From CAZNRY01 sp964575675 (GTDB taxonomy: Bacteria > Eisenbacteria > RBG-16-71-46 > CAIMUX01 > VGJL01): 5,493 bases of DNA. A program made the position numbers and the translations under genes. The notes below the pieces were generated by a model. The model had not been told where the DNA came from, made no database searches, and worked only from the letters and a program-made list of their open reading frames with translations. Every line of letters begins with the position of its first letter. The first letter of the stretch is position 1. The stretch is from the NCBI GenBank assembly GCA_964575675.1, contig CAZNRY010000211.1:1-5493 (forward strand), read 5' to 3'. This document shows positions 1 to 5,493 of this stretch, in pieces.

Positions 1-1
1 G

Positions 2-1891
2 GAGCGGGGGATCACGATCACCAGCGCCGCGATCACCTGCTACTGGCGGGACCGCCAGATCAACATTATCGACACGCCCGGCCACGTCGACTTCACCGCC
101 GAGGTGGAGCGCAGCCTCCGCGTCCTCGACGGCGCCGTCGTCGTCCTCGACGCCAGGGGCGGCGTGGAGCCCCAGTCCGAGGTCGTCTGGCATCAGGCCG
201 ACCACTACCATGTCCCGCGCATCGTCTTCGTGAACAAGATGGACCGTACGGGGGCCGACTTCGAGGCGGTCCTCGATGACATCCGGGAGACGTTCGGGGC
301 GGCGCCGATCGTTCTGAACTTCCCCGTCGGGGCGGAGGATCTCTTCGACGGGATCGTCGACGTCATGAGCGGACAGCTCCACCGTTGGTCCGAGGCCGAC
401 CAAGGACTCGAGCCCGTGCGATCGGAGTGTCCCGCGTCCGAGCGCGAGCGGCTCGCTCAGTACCGCGCGCACCTGTTCGAGACCCTCGCCACGGAAGACG
501 AAGGTCTGCTCGAGACGGTCCTCTCGGGGGCGGAGCCTTCCCGCGAGGATCTTGTGCGCGTCCTCCGAGCGGCGACCCTCGAACGAAAGCTCGTCCCTGT
601 CCTCTGCGGCGCCGCGCTCCGCAATAAGGGGGTCCAGCCGCTCCTTGATGCGATCGTCGATCTTCTTCCGTCGCCGGATGAGGTCGTGCCCGCCGCCGGC
701 TCCGTCCCGGGGGACGGCCGCAAGGAGGAGCGGTACGCGGATCCGGGCGGTCCCCTGTGCATGCTCGTCTTCAAGACACTCACCGAGCGCGACCGCGGAC
801 GCCTATCATTCCTGCGGGTCTATTCCGGTTCGATCGGCGAGGGTCAGGAAGTCTGGAACCCGACGCGCAACGAGACGGAGCGCATCGCCCGCCTCTTCAG
901 GATGCATGCGGCGAAGCGGTCCAGGCTCGACTCCGCGAGCGCCGGGGACATCGTCGCCGTGACCGGGCTCAAGAATACCTCGACCGGGGAGACGCTCACC
1001 GACAAGGAGCATCCCTTGGTTCTCGAGGCGATGGAGTTCCCGGAGCCCGTCGTCTCGGCCGCCCTGGAAGCCCGGGGGGGCGGGGATGAGGAGAAGATCC
1101 ATTTCGCCCTATCGAAGCTCGCGGGGGACGATCCGACGTTCCGTGTCCGGATCGACGAGAACACGGGCCAAACTTTGATTTCCGGAATGGGGGAACTGCA
1201 CCTCGAGATCCTGGAGGAGCGGTTGACGCGGGAGTTCAACTTGAAGATCCGCCTCGGCCGCCCGCAGGTCACCTACCGGGAGACGATCCGCAAGGAGGTC
1301 CGCTCGGAGGGCCTGTTCGAGAGGACGACTGGCGGGAGGGATCATTTCGGAAAGGTCTCCCTTCGCCTGACGCCCCGCTCCCGAGGCAGCGGGATCAAGT
1401 TTTTCTGGGCGCTCCCGGACGACAGGATCCCCGAGCACTATCAGCCGATCATCGAGCGCGCGGTTCGCGACGCCACCGAGTCGGGGATCCAGTGGGGATA
1501 CCCCATCACCGACCTTCAGGTCGAGCTGATCAACGGGGCCTCGCACCCAGCCAACTCCTCGGAGCTGGCCTTCCGCGCGGCGACCCTGTCGGCCTTCCGC
1601 GATGGCTGCCGGCACGGGGAGCCGATCCTCCTCGAGCCGATCGTTCGCCTCGAGATCTTGGTGCCGAAGGAGTTCGTGGGAGGCGTGATCACGAGCATTT
1701 CCTCGCGCGCCGGGCGTCTTCTCGGCGCCGAGAACCGCGGAACGATCCAGATCCTGAGCGCCGAGGCGCCGCTCTCGCGGATGTTCGGCTACGCGACCGA
1801 TCTGCGCTCGGCAAGCCAAGGCCGAGCCACCCACTCGATGCTCTTCTCGCGCTATGACGAGGTTGAGAAACCGGGTTCGATTGTTGCTTGA
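2..1891 (+). CDS. fusA: Elongation factor G (EF-G), 5'-truncated by the window edge; probably a divergent paralogue
   Basis: Translational GTPase that drives tRNA-mRNA translocation, and in some paralogues ribosome recycling, in the cytoplasm. The frame is open from base 2 and reads E-R-G-I-T-I-T-S at once, so the GTG at 104 is an internal valine and not the start. Visible are 629 residues against about 700 for the family; roughly 57 N-terminal residues with the P-loop are missing. Fragment landmarks are the G3 motif DTPGH (24-28), G4 NKMD (78-81), G5-like CGAAL (203-207), a domain II beta-barrel (about 251-344), domain III with the G-M-G-E-L-H-L-E motif (about 395-402), domain IV (about 430-550) and domain V with MFGYATDLRS (594-603). 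The domain IV loop I reads T-T-G-G-R-D-H-F-G-K-V where classical EF-G has S-G-G-R-G-Q-Y-G-H-V. Loop II keeps the tip histidine (fragment residue 515) but reads HPANSSE instead of HDVDSSE. No rpsL, rpsG or tuf is adjacent on the visible side. Family is certain; main copy versus EF-G II-type paralogue is inference. Confidence 0.95.
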   Translation, partial: ERGITITSAAITCYWRDRQINIIDTPGHVDFTAEVERSLRVLDGAVVVLDARGGVEPQSEVVWHQADHYHVPRIVFVNKMDRTGADFEAVLDDIRETFGAAPIVLNFPVGAEDLFDGIVDVMSGQLHRWSEADQGLEPVRSECPASERERLAQYRAHLFETLATEDEGLLETVLSGAEPSREDLVRVLRAATLERKLVPVLCGAALRNKGVQPLLDAIVDLLPSPDEVVPAAGSVPGDGRKEERYADPGGPLCMLVFKTLTERDRGRLSFLRVYSGSIGEGQEVWNPTRNETERIARLFRMHAAKRSRLDSASAGDIVAVTGLKNTSTGETLTDKEHPLVLEAMEFPEPVVSAALEARGGGDEEKIHFALSKLAGDDPTFRVRIDENTGQTLISGMGELHLEILEERLTREFNLKIRLGRPQVTYRETIRKEVRSEGLFERTTGGRDHFGKVSLRLTPRSRGSGIKFFWALPDDRIPEHYQPIIERAVRDATESGIQWGYPITDLQVELINGASHPANSSELAFRAATLSAFRDGCRHGEPILLEPIVRLEILVPKEFVGGVITSISSRAGRLLGAENRGTIQILSAEAPLSRMFGYATDLRSASQGRATHSMLFSRYDEVEKPGSIVA

Positions 1892-1916
1892 CCATGATCT
1901 GACTGCGTGCTAGGTT
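1888..1916 (+). promoter_or_regulatory. Candidate sigma70-type promoter for the liv operon
   Basis: A -35-like TTGACC (1888-1893) overlaps the stop codon of the EF-G gene. It is followed by a 17-base spacer and a -10-like TAGGTT (1911-1916) preceded by TG at 1908-1909, an extended -10 arrangement. The position suits the downstream operon: a start near 1923 would leave a leader of about 60 bases before the ATG at 1983. The -35 matches 5 of 6 consensus bases and the -10 only 3 of 6, though T, A and the final T are the most conserved positions. This rests on pattern alone. Confidence 0.5.
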
Positions 1917-1950
1917 ACATCAGCTATTTCAATACGTTAGGGGATTCTGA

Positions 1951-1966
1951 CCGCCCGAGCTGGCGG
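1951..1966 (+). other. Small GC hairpin in the liv leader
   Basis: CCGCC (1951-1955) can pair with GGCGG (1962-1966) around a 6-base loop, ending two bases before the Shine-Dalgarno sequence. There is no T-tract, so it is not an intrinsic terminator for the EF-G gene. It could modestly influence ribosome access to the binding-protein gene, but a 5-bp GC stem is expected by chance fairly often in such DNA. Confidence 0.25.
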
Positions 1967-1967
1967 G

Positions 1968-1974
1968 AAGGGAG
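1968..1974 (+). promoter_or_regulatory. Ribosome binding site deciding the start of the binding-protein gene
   Basis: AAGGGAG lies 8 bases before the ATG at 1983, an ideal spacing. A second ATG at 1978 is only 3 bases from it and opens a frame of about 28 codons, so 1983 is preferred. The 1983 start also gives an immediate and complete lipoprotein signal peptide. Confidence 0.75.
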
Positions 1975-1982
1975 CAAATGCG

Positions 1983-3182
1983 ATGGGGCGGATGTTGGGC
2001 GCGGTCGTTTTCGCCGGGATCTGTCTCTGCCTGGCCTCGTGCGGGAAGAAATCCGGCGAGATCGTGATCGGGGAGTACGGATCGCTCACGGGACCGACGG
2101 CGACGTTCGGGAAGTCGACCAACAAGGGGATCGCGATGGCGATCCAGCAGGCGAACGAATCGGGCGGGGTCGGCGGGGCGACGTTGCGCGTGATCACCGA
2201 GGACGACCAGGGCCGGCCCGAGGAGGCGGCTACGGCCGTCAACAAGCTGATCAGCCAGGACCAGGTGATCGCGGTGATCGGCGAGGTGGCCAGCTCGAAC
2301 TCGCTTGCCGGGGCCCCGATCTGTCAGGCGTCCGGCGTTCCGATGATCTCGCCCTCCTCGACGAACGAGAAGGTGACCGAGGTCGGGGACTTCATCTTCC
2401 GCGTCTGCTTCATCGATCCGTTTCAGGGGTCCGTGATGGCGAAGTTCGCGGCGCAATCGCTCCGTCTGAACCGGGTGGCGATTTTGCGCGATCTGCGAAG
2501 CGACTACTCGATCGGCCTGGCCGACGTCTTCCGCGCGACCTTCGAATCATCCGGCGGGACGATCTCGGGCGATGAGAGCTACCAGCAGGGCGACGTCGAC
2601 TTCCGCGCTCCCCTGACGGCCATCAACGCGACCAATCCGCAAGCGATCTTCGTTCCCGGCTACTACACCGACGTCGGGCTCGTCGCCAGGCAATCGCGCG
2701 ACCTGGGGTTGACCGTCCCCCTCCTCGGCGGCGACGGCTGGGATTCGCCCAAGCTGACCGAGATCGGGGGCAAGGCGATGGAGGGCTGCTACTTCAGCAA
2801 CCACTACGCGACGGACGACCAGAATCCGGTCGTGCAGGATTTCATCGCCAACTACAAGGCCAAGCACAACCAGGTCCCCGATGCGCTCGCGGCGCTGGGG
2901 TACGATGCCGCGCGCCTGCTCGTCCATGCGCTGAAAGAGCTCCAGAAGACGAAGCCCGAGGAGTTCGAGAGTCTCGGATCCGGCGGGGCGACGTCGGGCG
3001 AGGCCAAGGAGAAGCGCCTCGGAGCGCTCCGTTCGCTGCGGGACATTCTGGCGCGCACGAGGGAGTTTCCCGGCGTGACGGGATCGATCTCGCTCAACGA
3101 GAAGCGCGACGCGATGAAGCCGGCCGTAGTGCTGAAGATCCAGGACCAGAAGTTCTCGTTCGTCGAGCGGATCGCTCCCTAG
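1983..3182 (+). CDS. livK: Branched-chain amino acid ABC transporter substrate-binding lipoprotein (LivJ/LivK family)
   Basis: Extracytoplasmic receptor of a Liv-type (HAAT) ABC importer, 399 residues; the family is usually 370-400. Residues 1-20 form a type II signal peptide: a short basic start, a hydrophobic core and a lipobox L17-A18-S19-C20, so the mature protein should be lipid-anchored at Cys20. Two-lobed periplasmic binding fold type 1 follows. It shows the opening strand with GEYGSLTGP (30-38), the lobe I segment VIGEVASSNSLAG (98-110) and the ligand-cleft stretch ISPSST (122-127). Other landmarks are DFRAPLTAI (206-214) and the C-terminal FPGVTGSISLNE (362-373) with the usual KPAVVLKIQDQKF ending. 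Between about 321 and 348 there is a charged, Gly/Ser/Ala-rich insertion absent from typical relatives. It is the first gene of the operon, 10 bases before livH. Substrate is inferred from family and neighbours; other amino acids, amides or urea are possible for this family. Confidence 0.93.
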   Translation: MGRMLGAVVFAGICLCLASCGKKSGEIVIGEYGSLTGPTATFGKSTNKGIAMAIQQANESGGVGGATLRVITEDDQGRPEEAATAVNKLISQDQVIAVIGEVASSNSLAGAPICQASGVPMISPSSTNEKVTEVGDFIFRVCFIDPFQGSVMAKFAAQSLRLNRVAILRDLRSDYSIGLADVFRATFESSGGTISGDESYQQGDVDFRAPLTAINATNPQAIFVPGYYTDVGLVARQSRDLGLTVPLLGGDGWDSPKLTEIGGKAMEGCYFSNHYATDDQNPVVQDFIANYKAKHNQVPDALAALGYDAARLLVHALKELQKTKPEEFESLGSGGATSGEAKEKRLGALRSLRDILARTREFPGVTGSISLNEKRDAMKPAVVLKIQDQKFSFVERIAP

Positions 3183-3192
3183 AGAAGGGCCC

Positions 3193-4101
3193 GTGCAGGA
3201 GTTCTTCCAGCAGCTCGTGAACGGCGTCTCCTGGGGGGGGATCTACGCCCTGATCGCCCTCGGCTACACGATGGTCTACGGGATCCTGCGTCTCATCAAC
3301 TTCGCCCACGGCGACATCTTCATGGTCGGCGCCTATCTTGCCTTCTACTCGGTCGGATGGTTCGGACTCTCGCGGGAGGGAGGGGTGGGTATCGGCGGCG
3401 TCCTCCTCGTCTTCGCCGTCGCGATGATCGGCTGCGCCCTCTTGGGTGTCTTGATCGAGCGGACCGTCTACAAGCCGGTGCGCAAGCACTCGAAGCTGAC
3501 CGCCCTGATCACCGCCATCGGGATGAGCCTGCTGCTCGAGAACGCCGGGATTCTGATATTCGGGGCCGATCCGAAGTTCTTCCCGCAGATCATCGAGGCG
3601 AAGATGTACCGCCTTCCGGCCGGGGTGATCATCACGAACCATCAGATGCTTGTGCTGGGCGGGTCCTGTTTCCTGATGCTTCTGCTTCAGCTCGTGATTT
3701 ATCGGACAAGGATCGGCAAGGCGATGCGCGCCGTTTCGTACAACCGCGACGCGGCGAGCCTGATGGGAATCGCGACCGACCGGGTCATCATCTTCACCTT
3801 CGCGATCGGCAGCGCGCTCGCGGCCGCCGGCGCGGTGCTCGTGGCGCTGACGAACCCCAGGATCGATCCGCTGATGGGACTCCTGCCCGGGATCAAGGCC
3901 TTCGTGGCGGCCGTGCTCGGAGGAATCGGGAGCATCCCCGGCGCGGTCCTCGGAGGCTTGATCATGGGGATCGCGGAGACCCTCGTCGCGGGCTACATCT
4001 CGTCGACCCTGCGGGACGCGATCGCCTTCGCGATCCTGATCGTGATCCTCATCGTGAAACCGTCCGGGCTGCTCGGACACGCGGTCTCCGAGAAGGTGTA
4101 G
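3193..4101 (+). CDS. livH: Branched-chain amino acid ABC transporter permease LivH
   Basis: Inner-membrane permease that pairs with LivM to form the translocation path of a Liv-type importer; 302 residues, close to the 308 of E. coli LivH. The start is GTG at 3193, with AGAAGG (3183-3188) 4 bases upstream, a slightly short spacing; the protein begins at the usual place for the family. About eight hydrophobic spans are visible, roughly at 10-30, 42-58, 66-88, 104-124, 152-170, 197-220, 234-262 and 276-290. Family hallmarks are LRLINFAHGDIFMVGAY (32-48), the cytoplasmic coupling stretch around GKAMRAVSYNRDAASLMGI (175-193), and VLGGIGSIPGAVLGGLIMGI (241-260). It ends with KPSGLLG as relatives do. 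The gene is 10 bases after livK and 8 bases before livM, so co-transcription is near certain. An 8-G run near the 5' end encodes part of W-G-G. Confidence 0.95.
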   Translation: MQEFFQQLVNGVSWGGIYALIALGYTMVYGILRLINFAHGDIFMVGAYLAFYSVGWFGLSREGGVGIGGVLLVFAVAMIGCALLGVLIERTVYKPVRKHSKLTALITAIGMSLLLENAGILIFGADPKFFPQIIEAKMYRLPAGVIITNHQMLVLGGSCFLMLLLQLVIYRTRIGKAMRAVSYNRDAASLMGIATDRVIIFTFAIGSALAAAGAVLVALTNPRIDPLMGLLPGIKAFVAAVLGGIGSIPGAVLGGLIMGIAETLVAGYISSTLRDAIAFAILIVILIVKPSGLLGHAVSEKV

Positions 4102-4109
4102 GGGCGCCG

Positions 4110-5123
4110 GTGGCGGGGGGCAGGACGACTTCCGAAGGGATCGGCCGCTTGATTCGCGGGGGCTGGCTCTGGATCCCGGCGATCCTTTTGCTCCTGATCA
4201 TGGACCGCGTTCTCTCGGCATCCCTGAACCCCTACATCGTGCGGATCATGATCCTGAGCGGGATCAACATCATCCTCGCGGTCAGCCTGAACCTGATCAA
4301 CGGCTTCACGGGGCAGTTCAGCTTGGGGCACGCCGGCTTCATGGCGGTGGGAGGCTACGTCGCTGCAGCGTTCGACGTCCACGTGGGACGCTCCCTCGGC
4401 CCGGGAATGGAGGTGCCTGCGTTTCTCATCTCCCTCTGCCTGGGCTCGATCGCGGCCGCGGCGGCGGGTCTGCTGATCGGGATCCCGACGCTTCGCCTGA
4501 GGGGGGATTACCTTGCGATCGCTACCCTCGGCTTCGGGGAGATCATCCGCGTCCTGATCCTGAACATCGACTTTCTCGGCGGGGCGCGTGGTTTCCCGAA
4601 CATACCGGCGCGGACGAACTTCTTCTGGGTCTATCTCGCCGCCGCCGGCTGCATCGTCTTTCATGCGAACCTGATACGATCGCGGCACGGCCGGGCGCTC
4701 CTCGCGGTGCGGGACGACGAGGTCGCCGCCGAATCGCTCGGGGTCCCCACGACCCGCTACAAGGTCACCGCCTTCGTGATCGGAGCGGCCTTCGCGGGTC
4801 TCGCGGGGGGGCTCTTCGGCCACTACCTGATGTACCTGCACACGAACAGCTTCACTTTCATGAAGTCGATCGAGGTCGTGATCATGGTCGTGCTCGGCGG
4901 CATGGGATCGATCACCGGCTCGATCGCATCGGCGATCGTGCTCACGATCCTCCCCGAGGCGCTCCGGCAGTTCCGCGAGTACCGGATGGTCCTCTACAGC
5001 CTGCTCCTCGTGATCTTGATGATCGCCCGTCCGCAGGGGATCTTCGGGACGATGGAGATCGGCGGCCTGTGGCGGCGCCTTCGGGCGCGGAGGGCGCCGC
5101 AGACGACCCGGGGGTCTGCGTGA
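4110..5123 (+). CDS. livM: Branched-chain amino acid ABC transporter permease LivM
   Basis: Second inner-membrane permease subunit of the Liv-type importer, 337 residues from the chosen start. The frame is open far upstream inside livH, but family similarity begins only after 4110. GTG at 4110 has AGGGG (4100-4104) 5 bases before it and lies 8 bases after the livH stop. TTG at 4149, with GAAGGGA 8 bases upstream, is a credible alternative that would shorten the protein by 13 residues. Hallmarks are LNLINGFTGQFSLGHAGFMAVGGY (about 60-83), GIPTLRLRGDYLAIATLGFGEI (124-145), the coupling loop GRALLAVRDDEVAAESLGV (194-212) and VVLGGMGSITGSI (260-272). The closing ARPQGIFG (306-313) is followed by a short basic tail (321-335). 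It has about eight to nine membrane spans. It lacks the long N-terminal extension of E. coli LivM (425 residues), as many relatives do. Confidence 0.94.
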   Translation: MAGGRTTSEGIGRLIRGGWLWIPAILLLLIMDRVLSASLNPYIVRIMILSGINIILAVSLNLINGFTGQFSLGHAGFMAVGGYVAAAFDVHVGRSLGPGMEVPAFLISLCLGSIAAAAAGLLIGIPTLRLRGDYLAIATLGFGEIIRVLILNIDFLGGARGFPNIPARTNFFWVYLAAAGCIVFHANLIRSRHGRALLAVRDDEVAAESLGVPTTRYKVTAFVIGAAFAGLAGGLFGHYLMYLHTNSFTFMKSIEVVIMVVLGGMGSITGSIASAIVLTILPEALRQFREYRMVLYSLLLVILMIARPQGIFGTMEIGGLWRRLRARRAPQTTRGSA

Positions 5124-5182
5124 GGCGGCCTCTCGCGTGCGGGGGACCGGAAGAGCGAGCGCCCCGAGGCGGAGCTCCTCCC

Positions 5183-5275
5183 GTGAGCGCGCTCCCCATC
5201 CTGGAGCTCTCGCGCGCCTCGATCGCCTTTGGCGGGCTCAAGGCCGTCTGCGATCTCGATCTCGCCCTCAGGCGT
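5183..5275 (+). pseudogene. livG: Start of Liv ABC transporter ATPase LivG, broken after about 31 codons at a sequence junction
   Basis: LivG is a cytoplasmic ATPase of the importer. GTG at 5183 has GGAG (5171-5174) 8 bases upstream and follows livM by 59 bases, the expected position for livG. Residues 1-31 match the LivG N-terminus: a short strand L-P-I-L-E-L, then I-A-F-G-G-L-K-A-V (14-22), then D-L-D-L-A-L-R-R (24-31). The next residues should be G-E leading to a Walker A GPNGAGKTT, but instead read A-D-R-N-R-P and remain unrelated to any ATPase until a stop at 5477-5479. The last recognisable codons coincide with sequence that codes for a different protein on the minus strand. I read this as a truncated fragment at an assembly or rearrangement junction, not as a decayed gene. 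An in-frame GTG at 5120 overlapping the livM stop is possible, but family alignment favours 5183. Confidence 0.8.
5252..5275. other. Junction between the liv locus and an oppositely oriented rpmE/DUF1385 locus
   Basis: Positions 5252-5269 encode D-L-D-L-A-L as the end of recognisable LivG on plus, and E-G-E-I-E-I as the end of recognisable DUF1385 protein on minus. Left of this the minus-strand frame is meaningless, and right of it the plus-strand frame is meaningless. Two genes that each stop making sense inside the same short segment mark the join. The segment contains a tandem GATCTC GATCTC, the kind of short shared word that can link unrelated sequences. Confidence 0.75.
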
Positions 5276-5383
5276 GCGGACCGCAACCGCCCAGGTGCGC
5301 TCGCCGCGCATCATCACACCCTCGACGACGGCCTGTCCCCCCATGTAGCGGGTGGGGGTGTCGCTGCGAGAGGCGGAGCTCAT
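5252..5383 (-). CDS. DUF1385 (YqhQ-like) membrane protein, N-terminal fragment only
   Basis: ATG at 5383 (minus strand), two bases after the rpmE stop. About 44 residues carry the family signature: Y-M-G-G-Q-A-V-V-E-G-V-M-M-R-G (13-27), then W-A-V-A-V-R-T-P-E-G-E-I-E-I (31-44). Members of DUF1385, including Bacillus YqhQ, are multi-spanning membrane proteins of about 300 residues with no established function that I can name with confidence. They often lie beside rpmE, prfA and prmC, which fits the neighbour here. The frame stays open past 5252 down to 4994, but that stretch is the antisense of livG and livM and shows no family similarity or membrane spans, so I end the gene at the junction. 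Family call is firm on the motif; the length is truncated. Confidence 0.85.
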
Positions 5384-5385
5384 GG

Positions 5386-5493
5386 TCAGCTCTTCTGTGC
5401 GGCCTTGGACTTCTCGAGCCGGCGCTGGAACCGCTCGACCCGGCCACCGGTGTCGACGAGCTTCTGCTTGCCCGTGTAGAAGGGGTGGCACTC
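5386..5493 (-). CDS. rpmE: 50S ribosomal protein L31, C-terminal part (gene runs off the window)
   Basis: Structural protein of the large ribosomal subunit. The last 35 codons are present, reading in from the right edge on the minus strand. The stretch E-C-H-P-F-Y-T-G-K-Q-K-L-V-D-T-G-G-R-V-E-R-F is the diagnostic C-terminal half of L31. The Cys just before HPFYTGKQ is the last cysteine of the metal-binding set in zinc-type (C+) L31; the earlier cysteines lie outside the window, so the type is inferred. The protein ends with a lysine/alanine-rich tail (about 10 residues) slightly longer than the shortest family members. The stop TGA (5388-5386) is separated from the DUF1385 ATG by two bases, suggesting one transcript and translational coupling. 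Confidence 0.93.
   Translation of the reverse strand, partial: ECHPFYTGKQKLVDTGGRVERFQRRLEKSKAAQKS

Noticed and set aside
1109..1834. Minus-strand open frame of about 240 codons opposite EF-G
   Set aside because: It is antisense to a strongly conserved gene, has low-complexity composition and no plausible ribosome binding site or family motif.
104..1891. EF-G gene starting at the GTG at 104
   Set aside because: In-frame codons from base 2 read the conserved EF-G switch and G3 region (ERGITITS through DTPGH), so 104 is internal and the true start lies before the window.
1892..1982. Intrinsic terminator or riboswitch between EF-G and livK
   Set aside because: Only a 5-bp stem at 1951-1966 without a T-run is present, and the gap is too short and unstructured for a known amino-acid riboswitch.
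3357..4109. A longer LivM extending upstream through the livH gene
   Set aside because: The upstream part is an Arg/Asp-rich frame shadow of livH with no similarity to LivM; LivM similarity and a ribosome binding site place the start at 4110.
3094..4841. Long minus-strand open frames opposite livH and livM
   Set aside because: Their translations are rich in Arg, Asp, His and Gln, have no domains or membrane spans, and mirror the codon bias of the plus-strand genes.
4994..5251. Continuation of the DUF1385 protein across the junction
   Set aside because: The frame stays open by chance in GC-rich DNA, but the residues are antisense to livG and livM, lack membrane spans and do not match the family.
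5276..5479. Continuation of LivG, or a novel fused protein, right of the junction
   Set aside because: No Walker A, signature or Walker B motif appears; the bases are the antisense of DUF1385 and rpmE.
1..5493. tRNA genes, CRISPR arrays, insertion sequences, attachment sites or phage defence genes
   Set aside because: No spaced repeats, terminal inverted repeats, transposase or nuclease motifs, or cloverleaf-like sequence were seen; nearly all bases are explained by the listed genes.

Overview
The window is a high-GC bacterial segment, probably from a Gram-negative-type bacterium. The substrate-binding protein has a lipoprotein signal, isoleucine is almost always ATC, and several starts are GTG. 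The phylum cannot be fixed from the sequence. The gene content is mostly housekeeping and transport, and I found no convincing new biological system. The most important feature is structural: a head-on break between two unrelated loci near the right end.

Layout. (1) Positions 2-1891 (+) hold the 3' nine-tenths of an elongation factor G gene. The P-loop and switch I start lie outside the window, and the domain IV tip loops are divergent, as in secondary EF-G paralogues. (2) Positions 1892-1982 are a short intergenic region with a good candidate sigma70-type promoter (TTGACC, 17 bp, TAGGTT with an extended TG), a small GC hairpin and a strong Shine-Dalgarno sequence. (3) Positions 1983-5123 (+) hold a tightly packed branched-chain amino acid (HAAT/Liv) ABC uptake operon: a lipoprotein substrate-binding protein, the permease LivH and the permease LivM. 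(4) At 5183 the ATPase gene livG begins, but it keeps sense for only about 31 codons and has no Walker A motif. (5) From the right edge leftward on the minus strand lie the last 35 codons of rpmE (ribosomal protein L31). Two bases later comes the start of a DUF1385 (YqhQ-like) membrane protein, which keeps sense for about 44 codons.

The livG and DUF1385 fragments run into each other over about 18-24 bp (5252-5275). That stretch is good protein in both directions: D-L-D-L-A-L for LivG on plus and E-G-E-I-E-I for DUF1385 on minus. This looks like a join through a short shared sequence, most simply an assembly chimera and less likely a true rearrangement. Everything left of about 5252 reads as one coherent locus, and everything right of about 5275 reads as another.

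Function. The binding lipoprotein would capture a branched-chain amino acid or a related small amide or amino acid outside the inner membrane and deliver it to the LivH/LivM channel. Transport would be driven by LivG/LivF ATPases; only the first codons of livG are present and livF is not in the window. EF-G, L31 and DUF1385 belong to translation-associated neighbourhoods and have no evident functional link to the transporter.
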